From: an uncultured Lachnospiraceae bacterium
GTDB lineage: Bacteria > Bacillota > Clostridia > Lachnospirales > Lachnospiraceae
Length of the DNA: 48,842 nucleotides
Assembly: GCA_947625205.1 (NCBI GenBank)
Contig: CANQNN010000019.1
Span: forward strand, 1-48,842
Direction of reading: 5' to 3'
In this document: one piece after another, positions 21,730 to 30,330 of the stretch
Layout: each line of letters begins with the position of its first letter
Numbering within the stretch: the stretch's first letter is position 1
Position numbers and translations under genes: made by a program
The notes under the pieces: model-generated
Told to the model about the DNA's origin: nothing
Database searches by the model: none
The model's input: the letters and a program-made list of their open reading frames with translations, nothing else

Positions 21730-22341
21730 TTACCCAATCTTCTCAAAATCCTCCGGTCCGTGTTTGCAGAGGGGACATACAAAATCGGCGGGAAGCTCCT
21801 CCCCTTCATAGACATAGCCGCAGATCTTGCACCGCCAGCCCTTCTTCGGCGCGTTGGCGTCATTCTGAGGCTTGGGTTTTACATTGGCATGGTAGTAGGC
21901 GTAGGTCATAGGTGCGTCATTGGATAGCACATCCGCATCCACCACCTCTGCAATAAACATGATGTGGGTTCCTACATCGATCATGTTTACCACTTTACAG
22001 TCCAGGTAAGCCGTTGTATTTTCCTTAAGGTAAGGAAGTTCCTGCTTCGTCAGACCAAAAGGGACGCCCACGAATTTGTCCGTATCCCTGCCGCTTTGGA
22101 AGCCGAAGTGCTGGAACAGGGAAAAAGGCGCTTTTTCGGAGAGGATCGAGACTGAGACGATACCGGATTCCCGAATCAGATCGCAGGTCAGATTCTGCTT
22201 GTTGACCGTCATAGCGACCTGCAGAGGATTACTCGTGACCTGCGTCACCGTATTGATAATGCAGCCGTTCATCTTGGCGCCTGCTTTGGAGGCCTCCACA
22301 TACAGTCCGTAGGATAACTGAAAGATAGCTTTTTGATTCAT
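21730..22341 (-). CDS. Flavin reductase-rubredoxin fusion (high-molecular-weight rubredoxin type)
   Basis: A 203-residue protein. Residues 1-155 are an FMN-binding flavin reductase-like domain (NGCIINTVTQVTSNPLQVAMTVNKQN). A rubredoxin with two CxxC-type iron ligands (WRCKICGYVYEG and FVCPLCKHGPEDF) occupies about 168-203. Such fusions (Hrb of Moorella) pass electrons from NAD(P)H to flavodiiron proteins that reduce O2 or NO, or to other rubredoxin users. No flavodiiron gene lies in the window. AAAGGA precedes the ATG. The gene fits an obligate anaerobe coping with traces of oxygen. Confidence 0.92.
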   Translation of the reverse strand: MNQKAIFQLSYGLYVEASKAGAKMNGCIINTVTQVTSNPLQVAMTVNKQNLTCDLIRESGIVSVSILSEKAPFSLFQHFGFQSGRDTDKFVGVPFGLTKQELPYLKENTTAYLDCKVVNMIDVGTHIMFIAEVVDADVLSNDAPMTYAYYHANVKPKPQNDANAPKKGWRCKICGYVYEGEELPADFVCPLCKHGPEDFEKIG

Positions 22342-22451
22342 AGAAGATTCCTTTCTACCCGTGGGGTTTTTTATTTATATCATACCGTTTTATGACTAAA
22401 AATAAAAGGGGTTTTTGACTTCTGTATTATGAGAAATCGGGCGCGTACCAG

Positions 22452-22479
22452 TTGATTATGGAATCGCTTGTGGTATGAT
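22452..22479 (+). promoter_or_regulatory. Promoter of the two-helix membrane protein gene
   Basis: A -35 TTGATT (22452-22457), a 16-base spacer and an extended -10 TGGTATGAT (22471-22479). The start codon is 72 bases further on, with AGGGAG in front of it. Confidence 0.6.
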
Positions 22480-22550
22480 ATAATATCAGACAAATAATTC
22501 AAATTTGTCGACTTGTTATTTTCCAATTTTTAGTGATAGGGAGATACACA

Positions 22551-23132
22551 ATGAATGGTTTGATTATAACGGTACTCGGTATATGTACTGCGGTAGTAAT
22601 TGCAGTATACTTGATTATTTATAAAAGTAATGCCATGATCACAAAGATGGTTTGCGTGTGTATTGCAGCGGCAATGGCAATATACTGGATTATTTGTGAA
22701 AGAAATACAAGAAAGCGAAAAAAACAGGAATTGCATCGGGACGACTATTTATTTGCGAAAGAAAACTATTTGCCGTTACATATCAATTGGAATGAGATAA
22801 ATGACTTTTTGTTAGATACTGAATATGGTGTAAATATGCCAATGGAGAAATGGTTTATGTTGGATTGGGCGAGTCAGCCCTGTGTGGAGGATGGTATAAA
22901 AGAAGGAAAGTTTTCTATGAAAGGGTTTCAGGTGTTACAGGCTTTAAGTAACGATATGAAACACATTTTTTATGATGTGAGGTTTTATTATGACCGTGGT
23001 CATAGAGAAGATAAAAATAGTAAGTACGAAGCCGTAAAAAAGGTGTTGGATACAAAATACGCCGCTTTGTCAGAAGAAGTACGGCAGAATATATATGACC
23101 AATTTGTTAAGGTATATGAAAGAAAAATATAA
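22551..23132 (+). CDS. Hypothetical membrane protein with two N-terminal helices
   Basis: A 193-residue protein that I do not recognise. Two hydrophobic segments (about 2-22 and 30-50, GLIITVLGICTAVVIAVYLI and MVCVCIAAAMAIYWIICE) are followed by a charged cytosolic part. That part contains NEINDFLLDTEYGVNMPMEKWFMLDWAS, a KKVLDTKYAALSEEVRQNIYDQF helix and a basic end. The ATG at 22551 is chosen over a GTG at 22533 because AGGGAG lies just upstream. AT content is higher than in the neighbours, which suggests acquisition. It has its own promoter. Confidence 0.65.
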   Translation: MNGLIITVLGICTAVVIAVYLIIYKSNAMITKMVCVCIAAAMAIYWIICERNTRKRKKQELHRDDYLFAKENYLPLHINWNEINDFLLDTEYGVNMPMEKWFMLDWASQPCVEDGIKEGKFSMKGFQVLQALSNDMKHIFYDVRFYYDRGHREDKNSKYEAVKKVLDTKYAALSEEVRQNIYDQFVKVYERKI

Positions 23133-23376
23133 ATACAATTTGTGTTTGTCCAATCAATCTGCCATATCTATAACTAAATGGAAACTAGAAACATAGCATA
23201 AAAGCGAATAGAATAGATATATACACTTTTATATAAAAAGTCTAAGTGTAAAATTGCTGTAGAATTTGTTTAATATGTTCTGAAACCGGAGAAGAATGGG
23301 ATACGGAATATTGTCTGGTAAGCAGCACCAGGTAATGTTGGCAGAAACGGAAAATATAAAGGGGTGGGTGAATGAT

Positions 23377-23634
23377 ATGATAGTAGCAGAGAGAAAGCCA
23401 AAAACTTTAATGGATAAGTTTGATAAATTTGGTGAAGAAATGCCAGACGGGAGATTAACGGCGCCTTCTGATGGTAAGGTATATCGTTTAAGAGAGGCGA
23501 TATTGTTATCAAAACAACTTGGAAGACCGTTGACACAGGAAGAGGAATCCGGGCGCTTTACAGCACCCGGATTCCTCCCTGTTTGCGGATGGAGAGTACA
23601 TGGCACGTACCTTCACCCAGAATACCCTCGATAA
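23377..23634 (+). CDS. Small unidentified ORF, probably truncated by the galK 3' end
   Basis: An 85-residue frame preceded by a good ribosome binding site (AAAGGGGTGG, about 23358-23367). The first 55 residues (MIVAERKPKTLMDKFDKFGE, later YRLREAILLSKQLGRPLTQEE) look like a real, charged, helical protein. From about 23540 onward the frame runs into the inverted repeat at the end of galK on the other strand, and the residues lose protein-like character. The likeliest reading is a small gene whose own end was lost. An upstream ATG at 23296 is also in frame. No family is assigned. The stretch 23133-23376 shows nothing else. Confidence 0.35.
   Translation: MIVAERKPKTLMDKFDKFGEEMPDGRLTAPSDGKVYRLREAILLSKQLGRPLTQEEESGRFTAPGFLPVCGWRVHGTYLHPEYPR
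23542..23577 (-). terminator. Hairpin across the galK stop codon
   Basis: In the galK mRNA a 16-bp stem (23562-23577 with 23542-23557, one G-U pair) closes a GUAA tetraloop. The UAA of that loop is the galK stop codon, and the left arm encodes the last residues, GIRVL. The bases after it (TCTTCCTGTG) are not a good T run, so this may be a mRNA 3'-end stabiliser rather than a strong terminator. Confidence 0.7.
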
Positions 23635-24841
23635 AGTTTTTATAGTCTGCAACGGCTTCCTTTCTTACAAATGCCTGTATCGTTCCGGCAAAACCGCCGC
23701 CGTGTACGCGGCACACACCGTTATCCTTAAGGTAGTACTCGCTGAGCATCAGCGTAGTGGGAACAGGCTGCGTCTGCTCATATTTGTTGGAGTAGACATT
23801 TTGCAGATACCGGTAGGAAGAATTGCCGGACTCCCGGATCACTTCAAGAAAATCGGTGAAGCGTTTTTCCTTTAATGCGGCTGCCGCACGGCTGACACGT
23901 TCAACCTCCGTCAGATAGTGGAAGGTACGCAGCACACAGCGGTCGCCCACTTTGCCATAGAGCTTTGGCATGGCGGCGATGAACTCGTCCATCGTTATCT
24001 CATTAAGGTACTGTTTGCCGAAGAAACGGGACACTTCTCGCATATCCGTGGTGATTGCGGCGTAATCATCGGTCAGATTGGCGTGAGAGCCTTTCGTGTC
24101 CACGATGCACAACCGGTATCCTTCCGAGGTAATGTCAAAGTTTATCTTAGTGACAACGGGTTTTACGGGATCGGCAAAGTCAATATGTACAAAATCTCCC
24201 ACGCTGCATGCGATCTGGTCCATCAAGCCGCTGGGCTTGCCGAAATACACATTCTCCGCGTACTGTCCGATGATCGCGATATCTACCGGAGAAACAGTCA
24301 TATCATTATAAAGACCCGACAGGATCGTGCCGATGACAGACTCCAGCGCTGCGGAGGAGGAAAGACCGGAACCGCTCAATACATCGCTTGTCACATATGC
24401 TTTAAATGAGCCGGTCCTGTAGCCGCGGTCCTGCATTCCTTTGATGACCCCCTTGATCAGCGCGGTGGTCGTACCCTTGGTGTCTTCTGTTACATCCAGT
24501 TCATCAATGGGAAAACGGATAGGGCTGTACCCTTCCGATATAAACTCGACTTCGCTGCCGTTTCCGGTACTTGCAACGGCGATAGCGTCCAGGTTAATGG
24601 AAGCCGCCAGGACCGTGCCGTGCTGATGATCCGTGTGGTTTCCACAGATCTCGGTCCTGCCGGGAGCGCTGTAGATCTCCACTTTTTCTGCACCGAATAA
24701 TTCTTCGTATCTTGTTAATGCCTTCTGATACCGTTCGCGCTGTTTGGCGAGGATATCCTCTTGCGTGCCGTAGATGTCGCCCAGAACGTTGTCAAATTCC
24801 CTGTTCTGAATCTGCGTTTTCAATTCCTTTAAATCGATCAT
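23558..24841 (-). CDS. galK: Galactokinase family protein (GHMP kinase)
   Basis: A 427-residue protein. The sugar-binding motif is GRTEICGNHTDH (61-72), with Asn where standard galactokinases have Glu in GEHTDY. The ATP loop GSGLSSSAALE (about 157-167) and a C-terminal GGGFAGTIQAFV segment are intact. Galactokinase makes galactose-1-phosphate in the Leloir pathway; the Asn variant leaves a related sugar possible. The ATG at 24841 is chosen because GGAGG lies just upstream; a TTG at 24853 would place that site inside the gene. No galT or galE neighbour is present. Confidence 0.88.
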   Translation of the reverse strand: MIDLKELKTQIQNREFDNVLGDIYGTQEDILAKQRERYQKALTRYEELFGAEKVEIYSAPGRTEICGNHTDHQHGTVLAASINLDAIAVASTGNGSEVEFISEGYSPIRFPIDELDVTEDTKGTTTALIKGVIKGMQDRGYRTGSFKAYVTSDVLSGSGLSSSAALESVIGTILSGLYNDMTVSPVDIAIIGQYAENVYFGKPSGLMDQIACSVGDFVHIDFADPVKPVVTKINFDITSEGYRLCIVDTKGSHANLTDDYAAITTDMREVSRFFGKQYLNEITMDEFIAAMPKLYGKVGDRCVLRTFHYLTEVERVSRAAAALKEKRFTDFLEVIRESGNSSYRYLQNVYSNKYEQTQPVPTTLMLSEYYLKDNGVCRVHGGGFAGTIQAFVRKEAVADYKNFIEGILGEGTCHVLSIRKQGGIRVL

Positions 24842-24893
24842 GCCAACCTCCAATACAATTATGAGAAATTATAGGATTTAAAATCATATGTTT

Positions 24894-24934
24894 ATTGTAG
24901 CATATCTTCTGAAAATTATCATCTTTGATAATTT
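24894..24934 (-). promoter_or_regulatory. Candidate galK promoter with palindromic operator
   Basis: A perfect inverted repeat with 9-base arms and a 4-base spacer (AAATTATCA / TGATAATTT, 24913-24934) lies in the galK upstream region. A -10-like TACAAT is readable on the minus strand at 24894-24899, which puts the palindrome over the expected -35. This suggests repressor control, but the regulator is unknown. Confidence 0.45.
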
Positions 24935-25032
24935 GCAGAATAGTGTTAAAATTGAAATATGCCTGCCTTGCAGACTACTTAGGAAGAGTTTTTTGTAAAT
25001 TTTTGTATACACAGTAAGCCGGAAGGATCATT

Positions 25033-25437
25033 ATGAAAAAGCAGATAGACGGTCAGATCAGCCTTTTTGATTATATGGCCGAAGAAGAACAAAAGCTGTC
25101 GCGCGGGTCTGCCAGTAAACGGAAGCGTATATCGCAGAGTACGGCGGAACGGGAACAGCGGCAGGATTCGGGGTCTACAACGCAGTCTACAGCGCGGGCG
25201 GAGTGTCCGGCGGATGTAACGCCCATAAGCCTGTTTGGACAATGCGCGGTCTGCTGGTGCAGCGATTGCATACATAACGAGAGATTGGACGCCGTGCCAA
25301 GGGATTTCGCGGGCACTAAGAAAGCCTGTCCCTCCTGTTCATTCTGTCTGCAGAAGAAGAAGGCGGAGATATGCGAGATCGGTTCCTACGACAATGGCTG
25401 CAGGCTGCGGGCCTCGGAGGAGGGCATAGAACCGTGA
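25033..25437 (+). CDS. Cys-rich small protein with N-terminal QISLF motif
   Basis: A 134-residue protein of unknown function. It begins with MKKQIDGQISLFDYM; QISLF (8-12) resembles the bacterial beta-clamp binding pentapeptide (QLxLF). A basic, Ser/Thr/Gln-rich linker (about 22-56) follows. Residues 58-123 carry ten cysteines, including CAVCWCSDC (71-79) and CPSCSFC (99-105), which look like metal-binding or iron-sulfur ligands. A second PISLF occurs at 64-68. GGAAGG precedes the ATG and a terminator follows directly, so it is a single-gene unit. It may be a metal-binding DNA-associated protein; this is inference. Confidence 0.65.
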   Translation: MKKQIDGQISLFDYMAEEEQKLSRGSASKRKRISQSTAEREQRQDSGSTTQSTARAECPADVTPISLFGQCAVCWCSDCIHNERLDAVPRDFAGTKKACPSCSFCLQKKKAEICEIGSYDNGCRLRASEEGIEP

Positions 25438-25439
25438 CG

Positions 25440-25464
25440 AACCCTCAGAAGGAGGGTTGTTTTT
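25440..25464 (+). terminator. Terminator after the Cys-rich protein gene
   Basis: A 7-bp stem AACCCTC / GAGGGTT (25440-25446 with 25452-25458, 5-base loop) followed by GTTTTT. Confidence 0.85.
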
Positions 25465-25516
25465 AAAGCGGAGAGTCATTGCGGCGGACGCGGCGTCATA
25501 GGAGTGTATTACAGGT

Positions 25517-27283
25517 ATGCAGAGTGAAACGCGAACATACAAAGCGGGGGAGCTGTTAAAGCGGTTTCTTCCATATTATAAGAAGTATTTACATATTGTT
25601 GTGATCGATCTATTCTGCGCGGGACTGACCACCGTATGCGAACTGGTGCTGCCGATGATCATAAGATTTATTACCAATGCGGGCATGAATGATCTGTCGT
25701 CCCTTACCGTGTCGGTGATCCTGCGTCTGGGCGCACTGTATCTGTGTCTGCGTATCGTTGACACGCTGGCGAATTTTTACATGGCGTACACGGGTCATGT
25801 GATGGGTACGCGCATTGAGACGGATATGCGGCGCGACGCTTACGCTCATTTGCAAAAGCTGCCGGATACTTATTACAATAATACGAAGGTCGGTCAGATC
25901 ATGGGGCGCATTACGAACGATCTGTTTGACGTTACGGAATTTTCGCACCACTGTCCGGAGGAGTTTTTTATCGCGGGCATCAAAGCGGTTATTTCTTTTA
26001 TTATCCTGGCAAGGATCAGTCTGGCGTTGACGCTCATTCTCTTTGCGGTAGTGCCAATCATGGCAATAACCTGTACGGCCATCAATCTGCGGATGCGGGA
26101 GGCCTTTCGCAGACAGAGAGTGCAGATCGGCGAGCTGAATGCCCGGATAGAGGATAGTCTTCTGGGGCAGAAAGTCGTTAAGGCGTTTACTAACGAGGAG
26201 AAGGAAAAAGAAAAATTCGAGAAGGACAATGTCAGATTTTTTGACTTGAAACGCCAGACCTACAGGTTTATGGCATTTTTCCAGACAACGACAAGAGCCT
26301 TTGACGGACTGATGTATCTGGTCCTTCTGGTGGCCGGCGGTATCTTTATGGTCCGGGGAAAGATCGAGCCGGGCGATCTGGTTGCGTATGTAATGTATGT
26401 GAGTACGCTGATTGCAACGATACGCCGGATCATTGAGTTTGCGGAGCAGTTTCAGCGGGGTATGACGGGAATCGAGCGGTTTGTACAGATCATGGACAGC
26501 GATATCGGGATCTTCGATGAGCCGGGCGCCGTACCCTGTGTGAATCCCAGGGGAAATATCGAGTTTCGGAATGTCAGCTTTGAATATCCCGATGATCACA
26601 ATGTGGTGTTTAAGGGGCTTAATCTGCAGATACGCGAAGGGGAGAAGATAGCCATTGTAGGACCTTCGGGCGGCGGCAAGACAACGCTCTGCAATCTGAT
26701 CCCGCGATTTTACGATATAGACCAGGGAGAGATCCTCTTAGATGGAGAAAATATCCGGCATTACACGCTTAAGAGTCTGCGGCAGAATATTGGTATGGTA
26801 CAGCAGGATGTATATCTTTTTTCCGGCACGGTCTATGAAAATATTGCATACGGCAGGGAGAATGCCACACGGGAGGAGATCGTGGAGGCAGCGAAGCGCG
26901 CGGGAGCCCATGAATTTATCAGTGCGCTCAAGGACGGGTACGATACCTATGTGGGAGAGCGGGGTGTGAAGCTGTCCGGCGGGCAGAAGCAGCGGATCAG
27001 CATCGCCAGGGTTTTTCTGAAAAATCCGCCGATCCTTATTATGGATGAAGCGACTTCCGCGCTGGATAACGAGAGTGAGTTTCAGGTGGCGAAGTCTCTT
27101 AATGCGCTTGCCAGGGGCAGGACGACGATCACCATTGCGCACAGATTATCCAGTATCTGCAATTCCGATAGGATCCTGGTTCTGACGGAGGAGGGCATTG
27201 TAGAGGAAGGCACGCACGAGAGCCTCTTAAAGCTTGGCGGTATTTATTATCATTTCTATATGACGGCGAACGAGTTGAAATAA
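25517..27283 (+). CDS. ABC transporter, fused permease and ATPase (exporter type)
   Basis: A 588-residue half-transporter. Six membrane helices fill about 20-310. The nucleotide-binding domain begins near 340 with IEFRNVSFEYPD, then Walker A GPSGGGKTT, the Q loop IGMVQQDVYLFSG, the signature LSGGQKQR, Walker B ILIMDEATSALD and the switch His in ITIAHRL. This is the MsbA/LmrA-like multidrug or lipid exporter class, working as a dimer. It is a single ABC gene, so probably a homodimer. It is followed by a MATE pump 43 bases downstream, and the pair may form an efflux operon. Confidence 0.95.
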   Translation: MQSETRTYKAGELLKRFLPYYKKYLHIVVIDLFCAGLTTVCELVLPMIIRFITNAGMNDLSSLTVSVILRLGALYLCLRIVDTLANFYMAYTGHVMGTRIETDMRRDAYAHLQKLPDTYYNNTKVGQIMGRITNDLFDVTEFSHHCPEEFFIAGIKAVISFIILARISLALTLILFAVVPIMAITCTAINLRMREAFRRQRVQIGELNARIEDSLLGQKVVKAFTNEEKEKEKFEKDNVRFFDLKRQTYRFMAFFQTTTRAFDGLMYLVLLVAGGIFMVRGKIEPGDLVAYVMYVSTLIATIRRIIEFAEQFQRGMTGIERFVQIMDSDIGIFDEPGAVPCVNPRGNIEFRNVSFEYPDDHNVVFKGLNLQIREGEKIAIVGPSGGGKTTLCNLIPRFYDIDQGEILLDGENIRHYTLKSLRQNIGMVQQDVYLFSGTVYENIAYGRENATREEIVEAAKRAGAHEFISALKDGYDTYVGERGVKLSGGQKQRISIARVFLKNPPILIMDEATSALDNESEFQVAKSLNALARGRTTITIAHRLSSICNSDRILVLTEEGIVEEGTHESLLKLGGIYYHFYMTANELK

Positions 27284-27325
27284 GGATGCTATGAAAACAA
27301 AACAGGAGCGCGGGGATGGTGTGAT

Positions 27326-28681
27326 ATGAAGTTTGAAAGCATTGATGAAAAAAGGATCTATATGACCGAACAGCCGGTGAAAAAGCTGGTTTGCAGACTG
27401 GCCGTGCCGACGATCATGAGTATGCTGGTGACGTCTTTCTACAATATGGCGGACACCTTTTTTGTAGGGAAGCTGGATACCCAGTCTACGGCGGCGGTCG
27501 GCGTGGTTTTCTCCCTGATGGCGATTCTGCAGGCGGTGGGCTTCATGTTCGGCCACGGTTCGGGCAATTACATTTCCCGGAAGCTTGGGGCGGGCGAGAC
27601 GGAAGAAGCGGAGAAGATGTCTGCGGTTGGATTTTTTTCCTCGTTTTTTGCGGGCATCGTTATTATGATAAGCTGTATCTTCTTCATTAAGCCGCTTGCT
27701 TATGCGCTTGGTTCAACGCCCACGATCTACCCCTATACGGTGGCATATTTAAGGATCATTCTGTTTGGCGCGCCTGCCATGACAGCGTCGCTTGTATTAA
27801 ATAATCAGATGCGTTTTCAAGGGAGCGCCTTCTACGCTATGATCGGTATTGTGTCGGGTGCGGTCATCAATATCATCCTGGACCCCGTTCTGATCTTTGC
27901 GTGCGGTATGGGCGTTGCGGGCGCGGCGCTGGCAACCACGATCAGTCAGTATATCAGCTTCGGTTTTCTGCTGATCATGGTTACAAAAGGCGGAAATATC
28001 CGCATCCGCTTCCGTAATTTTAAACCCAGCCTGTATTTTTATAAAGAGATCATACGCGGCGGAAGTCCCTCTCTGTTCCGGCAGGGACTTGCCAGCGTTG
28101 CCACGATATGTTTAAACCATGCGGCGGGCGGGTTTGGGGATGCCGCTATCGCCGGTATGTCCATCGTGTCCCGTATCATGATGTTTGCGAACTCCGCGCT
28201 GATCGGCTTCGGCCAGGGCTTTCAGCCTGTATGCGGATTTAATTACGGCGCCGGTAAATATAAAAGAGTGCTGGACGCTTATTGGTTCTGCGTGAAGCTG
28301 GCGCTCGGCGTTCTCATAGGTCTGGCGGCGATCGTTTACATCTTTGCGCCGCAGTTCGTGACGCTGTTCCGCAAGGACGATCCCGATGTTATCGCAGTCG
28401 GCACAACGGCGCTTCGCTATTCGGTCTTTGCTTTTCCCTTAAGCGCGTGGGTCGTGATGTGCAACATGATGCTGCAGTCCATCGGCAAGGGCGTCAAAGC
28501 CTCTATCGTATCTTCGGCGAGACAGGGGATCTTTTTCCTGCCGCTTATCATGGTGCTCCCCCGTTTCCTCGGGCTTACGGGCGTGGAGGTCTGTCAGGCG
28601 ATATCGGATGTCTGCGCGTTCTTATTATCTATACCTATCGGTATGAGCGTTATCCGTGAGATGGGAGCGGCGGACGAATAG
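27326..28681 (+). CDS. MATE family efflux transporter
   Basis: A 451-residue protein with about twelve hydrophobic segments in two halves. The start EQPVKKLVCRLAVPTIMSMLVTSFYNMADTFFVGKL is typical of MATE proteins, and FGQGFQPVCGFNYGAGKYKRV matches the conserved motif in the second half. MATE pumps export drugs or metabolites against Na+ or H+. Its last 88 bases overlap, tail to tail, the end of the DUF4173 gene on the other strand. Confidence 0.94.
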   Translation: MKFESIDEKRIYMTEQPVKKLVCRLAVPTIMSMLVTSFYNMADTFFVGKLDTQSTAAVGVVFSLMAILQAVGFMFGHGSGNYISRKLGAGETEEAEKMSAVGFFSSFFAGIVIMISCIFFIKPLAYALGSTPTIYPYTVAYLRIILFGAPAMTASLVLNNQMRFQGSAFYAMIGIVSGAVINIILDPVLIFACGMGVAGAALATTISQYISFGFLLIMVTKGGNIRIRFRNFKPSLYFYKEIIRGGSPSLFRQGLASVATICLNHAAGGFGDAAIAGMSIVSRIMMFANSALIGFGQGFQPVCGFNYGAGKYKRVLDAYWFCVKLALGVLIGLAAIVYIFAPQFVTLFRKDDPDVIAVGTTALRYSVFAFPLSAWVVMCNMMLQSIGKGVKASIVSSARQGIFFLPLIMVLPRFLGLTGVEVCQAISDVCAFLLSIPIGMSVIREMGAADE

Positions 28682-30330
28682 CGCGCCGCCCGGTCTAAAT
28701 ATCTGCCCGCCGTGTAGACGGAGAAATTAAAATTTCGGATATGCATATCTTCACGCAGCGCTTCTGTCTTGTCGTGATAACGCTGCAGCCAGGCCAGTTC
28801 CTCGGTGACGTCCTGCTGTGTATACTGTGCGGTATCGCTGTAGTCCAAAACATCGTTTCCGCTGCCGCTGCCGTCGGCTGTTTCCGTGCGCAGGTAGGGG
28901 TTGGTCTTTTCGTTTAACAGGATCGGTGCGGCGTCTGCGGACAGACTGCAGAGGTAACGTTTACTGTCATAGACGTCATATTCGTTCAGACGGGCTATAT
29001 GCGCCGGGTCCAGATTATATCTGGCGATCCAGTAATCCGGGTGTGCGAAGGACAAACCGATATAAAATACGGTGACGATGACCGTGCCATAAGTAAAAAG
29101 CGGGAAGCTGTTCCTGTAGATAAAGACCGTAACGCCCGCCATCAGCAGAAATATGACCGCTAACGCCCACAGGACAATGATCCGTAAGAACGTCAGATTG
29201 TAGCGCTTGATGTACATGAGCATCCGCAACGCGCTGGACAGGATCATGATAAAGGTGCATCCGCTGATCACGGTAAGAATGATCTTTAACGCCATGTTTT
29301 CCCTGAAAAAGTACAGGCATACAAGGACAATGACCAGATTCAGCACGCATACCGTAAGGAGCTGGAAGAACCCCTGTCTTGCGTAGGACGAATAAGTGTA
29401 CCCCTCGGGGAGCTGCATATTGCCGATAAAAAGATACAGGATCTGAATCATGCTGAACGTCAGATACAGAACGGAGAGCGCCGCCGTGACAATGATCGCC
29501 GTGATCGGTTCCAGAACGCGCAGGTCTGCGGTCTGTTCTCTGATATTTTTCATGCCGAGGGCGGAAATGACTGCATAGGAACAGATGAAGACAAATACAG
29601 TCAGAAAACACACCTTGAATATAGTCATAAAGTTGACGGCGTAAAGAATATCACTCAGCATATCCGAAAATACGGCATCGGCTCCTGCGAGCAGCATAGT
29701 CATCAGCGCCAGGATCGGAATCGTGATGGCAATCCCCGCCAAAACCGGCGTGACATAGTTCTTTTTGCCGGTTTTTGCCTGTTTTTGGGCATCAAAATAA
29801 CAGCTCATGTCTTTAAAGGGGCGCAGCGCGCAGGCGCATGCCGTCCCGACCATTTCCGTAAGTGCTCCAAGATATTTCGGCAGATTCCACCCTCTGTCAA
29901 GATAGATCGTGTGTATCATCAGAGTAAACGACAGTAGGAATATCCCCAGCTTGTTGATGATAAGAAGCGGCTGCGAACCGGTGAGGCAGTTAGATATCCC
30001 CAGAAGAATTATGCTGACAATATAAAAGGCGCTGTCTTTTTTGTATGGAACCCCTAACTTTTTCATAGAGAAGAAGAAATAGCAAAGGGTTCCTGCGACG
30101 AAAAAAGGGTATGTGATACCGCTCGCATTTTTGTACAGGCAGAACGTGTAGAAAAGTGCGTACAACGCGCTGCCGAGTCCAAAGAACGGAAAATGCTCTC
30201 TAAGCCGTTTCGTGTAGATGCTGTCTTCAGGCTTCTTCACGGCAGCTACCGGTTGGGCCATCATAGCAGGCTGCGGGTAATTGGGATATGTATTCTGGTT
30301 ACAGGGAATGTTTGTATTATTCTGATACAT
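28594..30330 (-). CDS. DUF4173-type polytopic membrane protein
   Basis: A 578-residue protein. A Pro/Gln/Asn-rich cytosolic N-terminus (about 1-35, NTYPNYPQPAMMAQPVAAVKK) precedes about eleven or twelve membrane segments (about 48-460). A soluble tail of about 110 residues follows (NEYDVYDSKRYLCSLSADAAP, then LAWLQRYHDKTEALREDMHIRNFNF). The layout and the YDVYDSKRYL..D segment fit DUF4173/DUF4153, whose function is unknown. It starts 14 bases inside the HTH gene upstream, which implies translational coupling. Its 3' end overlaps the MATE gene. Confidence 0.8.
   Translation of the reverse strand: MYQNNTNIPCNQNTYPNYPQPAMMAQPVAAVKKPEDSIYTKRLREHFPFFGLGSALYALFYTFCLYKNASGITYPFFVAGTLCYFFFSMKKLGVPYKKDSAFYIVSIILLGISNCLTGSQPLLIINKLGIFLLSFTLMIHTIYLDRGWNLPKYLGALTEMVGTACACALRPFKDMSCYFDAQKQAKTGKKNYVTPVLAGIAITIPILALMTMLLAGADAVFSDMLSDILYAVNFMTIFKVCFLTVFVFICSYAVISALGMKNIREQTADLRVLEPITAIIVTAALSVLYLTFSMIQILYLFIGNMQLPEGYTYSSYARQGFFQLLTVCVLNLVIVLVCLYFFRENMALKIILTVISGCTFIMILSSALRMLMYIKRYNLTFLRIIVLWALAVIFLLMAGVTVFIYRNSFPLFTYGTVIVTVFYIGLSFAHPDYWIARYNLDPAHIARLNEYDVYDSKRYLCSLSADAAPILLNEKTNPYLRTETADGSGSGNDVLDYSDTAQYTQQDVTEELAWLQRYHDKTEALREDMHIRNFNFSVYTAGRYLDRAARYSSAAPISRITLIPIGIDNKNAQTSDIA

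Noticed and set aside
25610..26599. A 329-codon minus-strand frame inside the ABC transporter gene
   Set aside because: It is antisense to a clearly coding, conserved gene and its His/Arg/Gln-rich translation is typical of a shadow frame.
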